DNA of 64,000 nucleotides from Colocasia esculenta (taxonomy: Eukaryota; Streptophyta; Magnoliopsida; Alismatales; Araceae), in assembly GCA_014218235.1 (NCBI GenBank), contig CM024760.1, positions 144,661,245 to 144,725,244 of the forward strand. The letters run 5' to 3'. Below are positions 44,213 through 57,100 of this stretch, one piece after another; within the stretch, counting starts at the first letter, position 1, and every line of letters starts with the position of its first letter. Below the pieces are notes generated by a model, which saw only the letters and a program-made list of their open reading frames with translations, did not search any database and had not been told where the DNA came from. A program made the translations under genes and the position numbers.

Positions 44213-47200
44213 ATGGCTTCATCTAGGGCTTCGAAAGATGCCCAGTTAACTCCTGAGCAACTCCAACGTCTTGCTAAGATTCCTATATGTCCAGGGAAAG
44301 TGGTAGACTTCTCCCATTTGAGTGGTAGTTTGTCTTGGGTAGAAGAAACCCTAGATGCTATGGGCTGGACCAAGCTTTGTCAGATTTCTGAATCCCCTAT
44401 AGAAAACGCCATTAAAGCTTTCTATGTTTCCCTTCAAATGTCCTCTGGAAACTCAGTGTTAGGATATGTCAAAGGGACCAAGATCACTATATCTGAAGAG
44501 CTGTTGGTGGAAATTTTAGAATGTCCAAATTCCGGGCACAAGCTTAGTGAGGTTGTGCCTTTAGAGAAGCAGAAATTGGGGATGATTGGCAGTCTGGGAA
44601 CAGTCAGCAAGAAAGGTTTTCTAGTAAATGAACTGTCAGCGGAAAAGAGACTCCTCCATTCAGTTATCTCAAATATTGTGACTCCAAGGGCAGGAACCCA
44701 TTCCTCCATAACCTCCAGCGATGGAAATTTGTTGTTTTGGGCCATTCAGAGGCATAGAGTAAATTTGCTCGCAATTATTTTGGAAAAGATGATAGCTTCA
44801 AAAGATCTGCAGGAGTCCCGTCCTTATGGACCTCTGCATACCTTAATTTTTAAAAGGTTCTCAATGGATTTGAGTAAAGAAATCCTTGTTGGAATCAAGG
44901 AGAAAATTGGCTTGTCAACCTTGAGGAGAAGCCATTACACCTTAGTCAATAAAAGTCAAAATTTATGGATGAAAGATTCAGTGCCTCAGTGTTCTCATGA
45001 AATATATCCAGATGAGATACATATCGCCTCATCCTCTCAAGCAGCTCAGCAGGAAGTAGAACCCATAGAAGAAGAAGTCAGAAAAGAAGTCCCAGTTCAG
45101 ATTCAAGAGCAACAAGAACAATTTCATGCTTCCTCTTCACTTCATGAATCAGATGCACCTGAAGAAACAATAAATGAAGTTTTAAGAGATATAAGAGGAA
45201 AAGGAGTAGCACATGATGATATCCCTGCATCTACTCCATTGGAACAAGATTTTGAGGAAAGGCAGTATCATTACTCCCCTTCTCATTTTGAGACCCGGCC
45301 AAGGTCTCAGGGGGAGAGTAGTAACCATTTGCATTCCATTTTAGATTCATTGAACAAGCAGCAGGAAAGCATTTCAGTTCTTCAATTACAAGTGTAATTC
45401 ATTGATGCCAAGTTTGATGGTTTGACTGATGAAGTCAAACAGATTAAGGATCTATTACTTCAGTTGGTGTGCCAACAGGGCACTTCTTAGCCTTCAGGGC
45501 CCTCATCCCCTCAACAGCAAAAAGAGCAAGCTCAAGAACAAGAACAGCAATAAGGACCTCAAGAGTTAGAGCCTGAAGAGCTAGTACATGAGCAACAAAA
45601 GGAGCCTGAGCTACAAGCAAAGTAGCAGCAGTCTGAGAAAGAATAATCTCAACAGTTTGAGCACCTATCTGAGCAGTAGCAGGACCAGGAGCCAGAACCA
45701 CAAGCAGTTCCCTCTCAACTAGCTATTGTGGTATTTCAGCAGAAGGTTGAGCAGCAGCAAGAGTCAGTTTTAGAAGACCCTCTAGCAACAGTAGCAGTTG
45801 AGAAGATTCAGCAGGAGCAGGAACCCCAGCAGGAGTCTAGGCCCAAGAGACCCCTTGAGTCTGTAGAGGATGATAGGTCCAAGGTCAAGACCTTCAAGAG
45901 GAAAGTGAGAAGAAAGCTTATAAAAAATGGTTCACCTGTGTTCTCTTCCTCTCATCCTCCTTTGCCAACTCCTTCCACTACTGATCCTCCTACTCAGTCT
46001 AAACCATCACCAACCATATCTCAACCTACTGCATCACCAATTCCTATCCCCTCTACCACTGAACTCCCATATGCTCCTCCTCCCTCTACATCTATTCTAA
46101 AGGGTCAACCTCTTGCCACTGAGAAGGTTAAATTCAAAATTTATCCTATGAAATACCAATTCAAACCTTCCAAGGCACATATTCCCATTCTCCACACACA
46201 ACCTGCGCATTTCTTTTCTTGTCTTCCCACTGCTTCCAAATCAGCAACCAGAAAATCCTTTCTTGAGCTATCTGAAATTCTTCCTAGCATTCAGCTTTCA
46301 TCTTCGAGTGGGCCTCAGTTGAAGGACAACCCAGCAAAGCTTCTTCCTCCTTTTTGGTATGCCTTCATCCACCACTCTGAACACTATATGAACTTGTTCA
46401 GAGAATATCTAGCCATTAGAGCTTTTCTTGAAGTTCATGAGATGCCAGGTTTCACATTTGAACACTGGCTTCCTACTCTTATTCGCTCTACCCAAGTCAC
46501 ATTGGCTGAACTCCAACTTATCTCTCAAAAATGCCATAGCCTATATCCCAAAGAATTCCTTGATCTCTATCCAGGAGAAGCAGCCAAATATCAGGAAACC
46601 CTATCTAGGAACAATTTTTTGGATATTCATCTCCACATGAATCTGAGGTTCTATGACCTATTTGGACTCCTCATCTGAGACTCTCAGGCCAAGTTCACCA
46701 AAATGAAAGAGTTTAATTTTGCCAGATTCAAGTTGGGATTGCCTGATGTGTCCAAAGGCCAATGGGAGAATTTGCTTAAAGGTCAAAGAGAAATCAATCC
46801 CTCCATGACTGTAGCATTGCCATCCAGGTTGTATCCATCCTTTGTAGGTTCCATTACATCCAGAAAAGATTTTGCTGAACCAGTTTTTAACAGGCACATC
46901 CGGATTGCTACCAGATTCAACATCAAGTACAAACTGAAATTGTCCTTTCAGCGATTTGTATTTCTGCAGCTTTCAAAGATCTCTCATCACTTGTTAGACT
47001 TCCAGCTTTGTTTTGCTGAGTCTGAAAGGTTCTCCTTAGATCAATGGGCAGCAGCTTACCCTGCAGACCATGCAGCTTGTGAAAGAATGAAGCATTCCCC
47101 CTATGAGTATCTGTCTAAAAGCTATAAGGATTTGAAGAAGAACATTGGCCCTAAGTGGCAGCAAAGGTACCTAGTATATTATCTAGCTAAGGAGGCAGCT

Positions 47201-47509
47201 GTGTCCCGAGGCTTGCACTGGAATGTTACAGTGCATGATTTTCTTCATCTAGCAGCCTCTAGGAAGTTTGTTCACATTAAATTTCTTCTGGGCCGGCGAG
47301 CTTACCACAACAAGCTTTCCTGGTACCATAAGCGCCATATCAAATCTCATAGGAAGCTGCCCTCCATCAGTCCTACCTACAATATTGATGGTAGTTTATT
47401 TGAAAACTTCTTCTATGAAAATGAGGAGAAGCTTTGGGATCATCTCAAGCCCTATTTTTATCAGATTCCCCGCTCCTTGTATCTGCCAAGTTCTCTGTCA
47501 AAGTCCTAA
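44213..47509 (+). pseudogene. Env-like protein gene of G
   Basis: One reading frame of about 1099 codons, in phase from the ATG at 44213 to the TAA before 47509. It is broken by stops at 45395, 45488, 45551, 45623, 45644, 45677 and 46676. The N-terminal part (FYVSLQMSSG, VKGTKITISEELLVEILECP) resembles the conserved domain of plant transposon-associated env-like proteins. A Gln/Glu/Pro-rich stretch (about 45000-45830) holds most of the stops, then a basic stretch (KTFKRKVRRKLIKNG) and a Pro/Ser/Thr-rich linker. The C-terminal 500 residues look globular and are unrecognised. I see no clear signal peptide or transmembrane helix, so an envelope function is doubtful. Confidence 0.75.
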
Positions 47510-47725
47510 ACACTCTGTCATGTACTTAATCTCTTTTTCTGAATGCCGTTTATGATCCTTCTTACTTGCTTATTCATATCTCTCTTGTGTATTTGTTACC
47601 TTTTATGTTACTGTCATAAAGGGGGAGAAAGCAGTAAGAACAAATTGCTAAATCGACTCTCCAGGAAAGTATATTCATCTCAAATTTGTTTTTTAACTGT
47701 CTATTTAAAGATTTTTGTCATTAAC
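47510..47725 (+). other. Post-env spacer of G
   Basis: Short non-coding stretch with a GGGGGAGAAAG purine run at about 47620 that resembles a second polypurine tract. No gene is seen. Confidence 0.6.
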
Positions 47726-47739
47726 AAAAAGGGGGAAAA
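47726..47739 (+). promoter_or_regulatory. Polypurine tract of G
   Basis: AAAAAGGGGGAAAA directly before the 3' LTR. Confidence 0.9.
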
Positions 47740-47859
47740 TGGTTGAGCAACTACCCCTAAGAAAATCTAAGATTTTGTAGACTTAGCATATATCATGTTT
47801 TTGCTATGACAAAACTTTTAAATAGACTTTCTACAGAGTAAATATATCAAATACATATC

Positions 47860-47909
<50 letters not shown>

Positions 47910-49792
47910 AGTGTGACAATCTCCATCTCAAGATTTTTTCTAAGTCCACACCAATATTCGTAATTCGACTATCAACTCCGACTTATACAGTCGAATACTT
48001 CATAAAGATAACTACATAATCCGACTATCAACTTCGACTCCTACAGTCGAATGCTTCAGAACTCTAATTCCTCAGTATCCGACTGCTAAAGTCGAATTGC
48101 CTTCATTTCCTCAGAAGTCAAATCCCAACTTCTCTAATTGTCGAATTATTCTAGTTTCAACTTCGACTTCTAGAGTCGAATTATAATCTTTCTCAGAAGT
48201 CGAATCATTCTTTTCATTCCAGACTTGTATTCTAGTATAATATCTATTGAAGTCGAATCATTCTTCAACTTCCATAGTCGAATTGCATATTCCTTTGTAT
48301 CCGACTTCACTGTCAGTTCTGTACTTGGTGTTTCTCTGAACCTTCTAGTTCAACAATTAGTGTAATCTTGTTTCCTAATCATCTTTTGACATTATTTCTA
48401 ATAAACTTTTCAATGATCAAATATTTTGCTGATCCATCAAAATATCATTATTTTATTATTATTTTTCTGACAAAATAAGACATATTATACTTAAACTATT
48501 CATCCAAAAAATGTTTAGATTATTTCTGCAAATCTTTATTCAAACTCAGCTGTTTGCTTCATGAAAATGATCCGGATTTTATGGATACAGAAGAGATATT
48601 GCATTTATTACATTTCAGGAGCATGGCATCTGAAAGAGGCTCACCTACCACTTTCAGACCCATACCTTACCTTCTTAGTACAACTGTCTGTCCTTCTTTC
48701 TATCTGAAAAGCATGCCTATACGAGGTTTCCATACCTCTTCTTTTTCTCTCCGACTCACCTACCTCAAAGGTATGGAGATACTCTTCCTTTTGTCTTGTC
48801 TTTGCTGCAGACATTTATTGAAGCACGTTTTCAGCATGCTACTTTCACAGTCCATTTAATGAGAAGTTGATCCTCTAGCTGTGAAGCCTCAACCCTCATC
48901 TGAAGACATTGGAAAGAAGTGAGACAGAAGGACCCATGGACAACAAGCCTCGCAAAATCCAAAGGATCCTAGAGCTCTCTTCAAACGGGCAAATTCCAAC
49001 AACCATCCTTCAAACGGCTATATTCTGAAGCTATTTAAAAGAAGCTGAAGTTTGAAAGAAGAAGATATACAAAGATATCAAGTGCAATTCAACTCCTGTG
49101 AGCTCAATACTTACAATTTTCTCAAGCCAAGAAATCTCACAAGCCCTCTTCCAAGCCACAAGTTGGAGAGCTCTTCTTACAACAAGATTCTCATCAGCTC
49201 TCCTTGTTTCCACAGAAGTCTTGTGTCCGGGTGGCAATCTGTAATTCATACTTTTTCTGAAGTCCACCCTACTCATTTAGAAAGGATTTGAGTTTCAACT
49301 CCAATCTGTTAACCTTTCTGAATTGTGTGTTTTTGCTCATTCTTGAAGCAAACACACAAGAATCATTTATTTATTTCTTCTGTGTAATTTCAGCAGGAGG
49401 TATGTTCCTGCTTACCCCTCTTGTGAAGGGAAGGCCTTGTGGAAGGCAGTTCTTTGTACCCCTATTTAGGGAAGACTTGCTTGGGAGAAAGTGGGTTTGT
49501 ATTACCTCTCAAGGGTAAGAGAAGGCCAAGTTATTGGCAGTTAGTGAAAATCTCAAGTGGTTGGCTTGAGGATTGAATGTAGGACTTCCATGTAGGAAGG
49601 GCAGAACTAGGATAAATCCTTGTGCATATTTGTGTGATTGTTTCCGCCTAGTTCACACTTGAATCACACAAACCACACTAAGTACTAACGAATTTATTTA
49701 GTGTTGTGTAATTTCAGAAGAAAATTTATAAAGCCAAGAAGTCCTATTCACCCCCCCCTCTAGGACATCTATAGTGCCATTTCGATCCAATA
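47740..49792 (+). mobile_element. 3' LTR of G
   Basis: 2053 bp, co-linear with the 5' LTR with scattered point differences. The extra length is almost entirely a longer (AT)n run at about 47862-47906. It ends CCAATA where the 5' LTR has CCAACA. Confidence 0.93.
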
Positions 49793-49797
49793 ATTTC

Positions 49798-51683
49798 TTT
49801 TGTAGATCAGCCCAATCATCAACTGAATTAGGCTTCAGCTTCGAATACCATTGAAATGCAACACCAATTAAGGAAGTTGCAAAATATCGGAGAAGATAAG
49901 ACTCCTCAAAGGCGAGATCACCCATGGTGGTTATATAATATGCTAGATGCTCCCCTGGTGACTCATGTCTATCAAACTTTTGTAGCTTTGGGACGTTGGA
50001 TCACCCCGGTGGTAACTTCTTGAGTTGATGATGCACGGGATATGGGACAAAGTATAGGTCCATAACCCGGATCCCTTCGCCTTGCTGAACGAATTTGTCT
50101 TCAATAACTTTTTCAATCATATGCCTTTGCATGGAAATATCTTGCATTGCCCCGGTTTGAGGAGATATGATATTGGATGGATCAGTGATATTCTGACCCA
50201 TAGCTTGAAGGAGAGGGCCACTTATGGAGGCCGCCGGACGATTTGCTGGGGTAGACCCATACAGATGTTGACTTTGTTGTTGATTTTAGGTAGAGACTGG
50301 CTCCACAGATTGCCGAAGTCTTGAAGTTGCTAGCCGCCTCATTTCATGCAAGAGCGTGGCCATTTCAGAATGCCACTGTTGCATGACTTCATATTTTTCA
50401 TCGTCTGACATTGCTTGGAAATTCTCCCTTGTAGGCAAGTCGACGACGAGATTGGTAGTGGAGGCAGGGAGTCTGCCTTCCTCAACTTGAATAGCTCCTT
50501 CCTCAAAGAACATAATTTGAATTTCCTCATGTTGGGGTTCAACAGGAAGGGGAGCTTGACCAGACGTCCCAGCTTGCCCGCTAGGTTGGTAGTTTCTTCT
50601 AGCAAATTGTCTAGTATTGCGATGAGTAGCCTCAGTAGGAATATTTGGATCAACCTCTGTGATTTGTTCCATAGGTTCGCCGGCATCCTTCCCAGAGGCA
50701 TAGCATGAGAAGATCTTGAGCTTGAGTTTCTCTCCTGTTGCCCAGGTGACATGCCGTCTTTTAGACGAGCGGGTACCAGCACTAGGAGTTTCCCCCAGCC
50801 TGTCGAAGACCGAGATTCGCGTTATACGGTCAAGGACCGACACTCGAGATTTGGATTGTTGAGATGGATTTTCTTTGAATATCCGGATATTCTCCGAGTC
50901 TTGAGGGGTATAGCTTGATTTCCTATACACCCCTTTTCTCTTTTACCTATTAAGGCGTTTGGATTCAACATGTTGGGGAGAAGCGTATTTGACATCACTC
51001 CTCCTTCTAACTACCTCAAATACATTGGCTTGAGTGTTCTTGATCTTCTGGGCCTCTCTTTTGGGAACCCAAATTCGCTTGACCTTGGTGGACCGTTGGG
51101 TCTTTTGCATGACGTCAGCTTCCACCTTGGAATTTTCCTATTTCCCTCGAAACCACCACAAAACTGAGAAGTGGTTCGAGGTAGAGACTATGGGGACATG
51201 CCTATCACGAGGAATGATAGGCTAGCCTTTGTCGAGCCACACCCATAGGCTTCCGACCATGATGAACTTGCCGGATCTGGAGGTAGCAGTAGACGACCTC
51301 TTGCCTTTGTGATTGTTATATTGCCCCCGTTGTGAGGGGATGACAACGACAACTTCAGAGGAGATTACTCGAATAGAGTAACTCCGAACTTGAGTTGGGC
51401 AGGGTTTGATCCCTTTTGCAGCAATATCTTTCGAGGGCATTTTAGTGCCCTTGTTGACGATAGCAAGACGAGCTTTGACATGCCCGTGGATCCTGCTAGT
51501 CTTGTTTGTTGATTTGTTGGAGGGAAGCTTTTGAGCAACACCCTCCTCTTGTTGGGCCGAGACCACCCCTAAGAAGAAAGGGGACCCGACGATGGCTGGA
51601 AGGTCTCCGAATACAATCAGAGTTTCTAGGTAGCCAAACCTGATGTGGTTGTTGACGACGAGCGGTTCGTAGGTGACGACCAT
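49798..51683 (-). pseudogene. gag: N-terminal gag of E
   Basis: Frames in order on the - strand: 51222-51683 (basic, unrecognised), 50943-51125 (KVKRIWVPKREAQK), 50286-50930, and 49698-49925. The 50286-50930 frame contains ISVFDRLGETPSAG, a motif common in plant gypsy gag proteins. The last has the retrotransposon gag core (LLRYFATSLIGVAFQWYSKL, then VDDWADLQKKL) and is cut by Sirevirus G. It continues at 36716 beyond G. Stops separate the frames, so it is degenerate. Confidence 0.8.
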
Positions 51684-51822
51684 CCCCTTTGAGCGCCTTG
51701 TAGATGAGAGCTTGAACCTTTGAATTTTCGTCCGAGTTTCATCTTCAAGGAAAACACCGGTATTAGATTTTTCATAAGAAAATGCATAAACCTTGACTTT
51801 TGCTATGAGCGGTAAGAAGGAG
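51684..51822 (-). other. 5' leader of E
   Basis: Short stretch between the primer-binding site and the first gag frame; no separate feature is seen. Confidence 0.5.
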
Positions 51823-51839
51823 TCCCATCAAGCGTGCCA
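51823..51839 (-). promoter_or_regulatory. Primer-binding site of E
   Basis: The - strand reads TGGCACGCTTGATGGGA, one base from the LTR edge. The TGGCxC form is that of TAT/Athila-type elements rather than initiator tRNA-Met. The priming tRNA is not assigned. Confidence 0.7.
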
Positions 51840-51840
51840 G

Positions 51841-51938
51841 TTTATCGGATGCGGAAAATTTTGTGATAATAATTGTTTTATTATTTTATGGTGTTTGAAT
51901 TTGATTTGATTTTTAATTTTTTTACTTTGCGGGGTGTG
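51841..51938 (-). mobile_element. 5' LTR stub of E
   Basis: 98 bp matching 18039-18135 (shared AAAATTTTGTGATAATA, then TTTTATGGTGTTTGA, then TTTACTTTGCGGG). The rest of the LTR is absent: sequence C starts at 51939. Confidence 0.85.
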
Positions 51939-53975
51939 TGTAGCAACCTTGATTTTTAAAACCCTAAATAAATAAAAGATATTTTTAATAAATGTGAGAA
52001 ATGGAATTAAATTAGAATAAATAAAGAATAAGGGGAAAAAAAGGAAATTAAATCAAAACCCATTAAGCTAAATTAAGAATGGGTTGTATTAATGGTCCAA
52101 ACTTAATACGATGGGCCCAAATGTGAAGAGCCCATCATGGGATGGGAGCTAATTAAGTGAAATTTGTACTAAAATTAGTAATAATTAGTAAAAGGGTTAA
52201 GATAAATATTAAATAACCCATATATATCCTAAAAAAGAGTCATAGACTTATCCTAACCCTTTACCCACGAAATTGGATCTTTTCCCAATCCTAATTAGGA
52301 GATAAAGGCAAGAAATATGATGATAAATGAGGAAATTCGGAGTTTTAGGGAAAGGAAGGAGTTTTAGGAAGTATGGACTCTTAAACAAGCTATACACCCC
52401 CCCCCCCCCCCCAATTCCGCCCTATCACCCCATAGATCGTTGTTGGAGCTCTAGGAGACGAGGGGAAAGGCTGAAGAACAAAGGAGCAAGGAGAAGGAGG
52501 CTTGGAACAAAGGGGATTCATCTCATTCTTCATCAAAAACTTAGGATTTCTCATCAGCTAAAAAAGGTAGGCAATCTCTCAAGCACAAATCGTGTAATTT
52601 TAGCCATAGGTAACCCACGCATCTATCTTCAAAAGCCCTATGTTTTCCCTATTTTTCTTTCCTCCATGAGGGCGAATTAAATGTTTGAATTCCTGGCATC
52701 ATCATGTATCTGAACCCTAAAGTTTTCTTTCAATCCAAACATGTACTTGGTTTCATGCCATGAAATTATTCTCGGAAATACTATATGCTGTTAGCTTTCA
52801 TACGCCCCTATTTGCCCCAATTTTCATCTTGTATCCATTGCCAATTAAATCATTGTTCCATGACTGCGCATGTTTAGGTCACCACAATGTAACCTAACTA
52901 TAGCATGTGCAAGCCTTGTCTATTTTCTAATTATTCTTGCCTGTTGATAGTTCTACATGTCTATTCTCATTTAAAATTTGTTTCATGATTTTTGGATCAT
53001 CGAGTGAATTGATATTGATTTTTGAAGTGTGTTGTGTCATGCCATGGAGGGATGGAACCCACCCAAAAAGGGGTTAATCTCTTTTTTTGGGCTCGGGCCA
53101 CCTTCTGAAGTCGCGACGGCCCGACCCGTCACGATCTTAGAAGGGGTCACGATAAGAAGAACCATCGCGTTATGAATGCGATGGGTCGACTCATTGCGAC
53201 CTTCCCCCGGTTCAACCCCAGTGGCCGGTTCAGCAGAATGCGACCGGACCGTGTGTCGCGACCTGAACACGACGGGCACCCCCGTCGCGATCTCAGCAGA
53301 GCGGTCAGAAACTGAAATTTGTACATATAACCCTACTCTTTATGCCATTTAAACCCTATTTAACCCTAATTAAGTAGTCTTGATTAGTAACGACTTATTA
53401 AATAATAATGAGTAATATTTACATGAAATCAATTAATTTAAAAGCCATGTGCACAATCTTTCATGCTTTATTGATTCATTTACACTTGCACACACTAAAC
53501 ATTCATGTTTGCCATGAGACCTTATTAAATTACTTAATAATGTATCTGGTAATTAAGTGAAATAAATTACTAAATTTCCTTATTTAATTATTGACACTTG
53601 TCTTCATTTTAATCGCATGATTCTATACCGTGATCGCGTCCCTCTGCCATCGAGCACTCGAGGCAAGACAGACAACGTTCGTTACACACTTTCTCTTGAC
53701 ATGGACCACCTCTCCATTGGGAATACTCCTGACTGGACCAGAGACTCCTTTTCAAGGCCTCCGTAAGTCTCCTTGGCTTTGGCGCACGTCCATTGCCGAC
53801 GAGCTGGTTGTACCCTTAAAACCCGTTACACCCTTAGGGATCAGTACGATCCAACGACCTTAGTGTGTTTCCTTCTTATCTTGGGATCACGCCGGACCAT
53901 CCAGCCTGTGTGCATAGCACGGCTAATGGGCGGATGTGACTTCTACCTGACTGCCGGCACCCGACCTAGTGCCTG
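51939..53975 (+). mobile_element. C: truncated LTR related to A and B
   Basis: It starts TGTAGCAACC, the same end sequence as A and B on the - strand, after GTGTG. Segments match A in reverse: AAGGCCTCCGTAAGTCTCC, CGACGAGCTGGTTGTACCC, CACGCCGGACC, and CACCTGACTGCC-like sequence. CGCGACGG motifs occur at 53112-53292, and a C homopolymer at about 52394-52411. About 2.04 kb is present, where a full LTR would be about 2.9 kb; the right end runs into copia J coding sequence without an LTR end. Confidence 0.75.
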
Positions 53976-54129
53976 TTTTGTGATAGTCTATTAACAGTGC
54001 AGTTTGCAACTCAAATAAAGATATCTAAAAGGTCAAAACATATAGATGTCAAATATTATGTTGTTAGGGATAGAATCCAGATGGGTTATATATATCACTC
54101 CATCACATTGACACTAGTCAGATGATAGT
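53976..54129 (+). pseudogene. pol: RNase H C-terminus of copia J, first part
   Basis: A short frame carries LFCDS, then SKRSKHIDVKYYVVRDRIQ, which is the conserved end of copia RNase H (KHIDVKY). After a frameshift at about 54085-54105, HIDTSQMI follows in another frame. It is cut at 54129 by solo LTR D, and the protein resumes at 60038. Confidence 0.8.
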
Positions 54130-57100
54130 TGCGATGGCTCTGAATATTTATGCCCAGTAAGGCTCCATATCCAAGTCCACCTCCCGTGATTGGACCGAAG
54201 TCTTGCAAGGGATATCTCACATAAGTGTCCAGTAGGAATATAAAAGACAATCACAAGAATATAAAACACAAGAAAGTACATGTTCTTATATTCATTCACA
54301 ATACATCACACTGTCCCAATACATTATTACATGTCCAAGAGAAAAGTACAACTACCTGGGGCATAACTCGAGGGAGCAAAGCTCACACAACACTAACTAC
54401 GACTCAACTGCTGGTGGTACAAGTTTGCCACAACGCCGCTGCGAGCCCACACACGGCTAACACCTGAAAAGAACTGTAAGGGAGTGAGCCTGAACAAGTC
54501 ATTGGCTCAATAGGGACCTCTCAAAAACAACACCTAAAAAGGAAGAGACCTCAACCACAAAAGGGTCTCACTGGAAACACCGATGGCCAAACCATAACAT
54601 AGTTGCATTAGACATAATTGAACTGTAATTAAATAAAATTCACTATCTAGCACAATCTACAGAAACTACAGAAACTAGGAGGGCTGGTACAGAAACACCA
54701 GACCACAACAACAATAGTAATGCCTAGGCCACAAGCCACACAAGCAGACCACCACAGTAACTGAACGCCTAAGCCACAAGCCTTACAGACAAACTACTAC
54801 CCAGGCTATATAAGCTTCACAGGCAACCTACCCATATAGGGTAATAGAACTGGCATCAGCAAGCCAATTCACGACACATTAAACCACACTCTGAAGCTTA
54901 CTCAAAGAAGGGTAAAACACAGCGAGTGGAAGGTCACACCACATGACCTCCACGAAACATAAATTCACCTCAACTGTCACGCCCCGACGCGGAATATCGG
55001 AACGCGAGGCAGTTGCAAGTAAACGGGTATAGAGCGAGTACTAGACATCAAACCATTGAACAATGAATAAATATTAAAGAAAATTCTTCTCATTAATAAC
55101 TTTCCAATGTCTAGTAACAACCACTAATATCAGAGCCATTCTATAGGGCCCAATTACATTGAAATAAGAGTAAAAGACTAAACTAACACTCTAATCATAA
55201 TACTAAAACACTAGGGTACTCATGACTTCACTCCTGGTCGTTCCCGTCCTCTTGAGTGTATGTGTCATCCTCGGTCTCACCTGAGAACACAACGACAAAT
55301 AACGTAGGGTGAGCGATAACGCCCAGTAGGACTTAAATCTCAATAGTCAAGCAGGCTTTAAATAATTAATATATTAAAAGATAGAGTAACTAATGATAGA
55401 GCGAGCGAGTCAAGTAACGTGAGAGATAGCATGATAGCATGTGAACGAAATAGCACAAGTTTCCAAATATAGCACGAGCATCGAGTATAACACAAATAGA
55501 AAGATGGCCATAGCACAAATAGCATAAGTATCTCAATAGCACAACGAGTATAGGATAGCACTTTGTTGTCAACGGACAACGAGAGAATATAGCACTTTTG
55601 ATTGTCATTTAGATAGTCGAGATAGATAGCACTTGAGTGTAATACCAAACACTCTGATCATTTAACTCCCATGGGCACTAGCATTTTCGGGTGCACATCC
55701 CAGGACCAGATCGGGCCCTTTATATATTGCTAGGCATTGGTTATATTGTTTATCTTTAGACAATCAGTCAATGGCCAGTATAGAGTACCAAGAAATAGAT
55801 GAGAGCACTAGATGAATAGATGAGGTAGTAGAGTGAACGTGAATAGACGAGCGAGTAGAGTATAGATGAGAGCTAGTGGACATTGCACGTAACACGTCGA
55901 GTAAACAAGCGATAGTAACAGTTGCACAACACGCGCATTTGGTGTTGGCAGTCAGGTGGAAGTCATGACCCTTCCACTGGCCATGTTAAGCACAGGTCCA
56001 GAGGTCCGACGTGATTCAAGGTAAGAGCGAACTTCTAATAGCCGTTTGGATCATATTGATCCCTAAAGGATGTCATAGGTGTTAGGGTACAACCAGCTCG
56101 TCGACCATGTGGGAATCCATGGACAGAGGAGACTTACGGAGGCCTTGAACAAGGATTCACTAGTCCGGCAGAAGGAGTATCTGATGGACAGTTCATCGAA
56201 GTCAAGAGAGAGGGTGTATATAGAAACAAGTGTCTGACGTTCTAGAGGAATTCTAGAACAGTGGAGCATCGAGAACGGTATTCCCAAAACATCGTGAGAA
56301 ACGAAGACAAGTCTTATTTAGAGTAGGGAAATTTAATTACATAAATTACCAGATGTATTATGATATATTCACATGCCAAGTTAGGCCATATTTGGATGGT
56401 TCAAAGTGTGTGCAAGTGTTATGAGAAAATCATGGACAAGATAGATCATGTGATTAACTTGAATTAATTAAAATATATTCAATAATTATAGCTTCGTTTT
56501 TCTGTGTACAAGACAGTTAATAAGACATGGGATGACTGTATAATAATAAAACTTGCAAAAATGTGGGTTTTCATGCAAAAAGCTGAGATCGCGACGGGGT
56601 CTTGTACAGAACGCGACGGCCTGGTCAGTTCGGGCAGGCAGATCGCGATGGGGTCGCTTGAGGGTCGCGACGGGCTCGTCAGATCGGGCAGGCAGATCGC
56701 GACGGGGTATCCTGTCGCGATCAGATCATGACGGGAGATGCTATCGTGATAGCCCTGAGAATGCGGCCTATCGGGCCGTCACGTTCTCAGGTCCTGTACC
56801 TGAGTCCGACAGGGGAAAGGACATAGCCTCGGATTATGGGCCATCTTTCTATCATTTGACACAAGGTTGTTCAGAAAATCATAACTAATTGTATAGCCAA
56901 TGAAAAATCATGAAACTAGTTGCGAATTGATCTAGACATACATGGGTACTTATAGTGAATAGGAATTTGAAAACAAATAGGGTTTCGACATGCTTTGGTT
57001 ACGTGTATTCATGATGAACGTGAAACAGTACATAGTTGAGATCAACGATTTAATTTGCAAGATAGGATGGATGAAAATTAGGGCTTTTAGGGGCAAAAGA

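Larger units (their letters stand above)
36722..49792 (+). mobile_element. G: Sirevirus-type Ty1/copia element with env-like gene
   Basis: Complete 13.1-kb element: LTRs (36722-38742, 47740-49792), tRNA-Met primer-binding site, gag with two zinc knuckles, pol in copia order (protease, integrase, RT, RNase H), an internal non-coding region, an env-like gene and a polypurine tract. The target duplication is ATTTT/ATTTC (36717-36721, 49793-49797), one mismatch. It sits in E's gag in the opposite orientation to E. Long LTRs plus an ORF after pol are diagnostic of Sireviruses, which occur only in plants. Confidence 0.93.
18039..51938 (-). mobile_element. E: TAT-lineage Ty3/gypsy element, split by three insertions
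   Basis: On the - strand it runs from the 5' LTR stub (51938-51841) through gag, protease, RT, RNase H, archaeal-type RNase H and integrase to an antisense gene, tandem repeats, polypurine tract and 3' LTR (19770-18039). Removing solo LTR A, solo LTR F and Sirevirus G leaves roughly 15 kb, a normal size for TAT elements. The second RNase H and the antisense gene between pol and the 3' LTR are TAT hallmarks. Most of the 5' LTR is missing. Confidence 0.88.

Noticed and set aside
45444..45701. 85-aa minus-strand ORF in the env-like gene
   Set aside because: Shadow of the Gln/Glu-rich codon pattern of the + strand frame.
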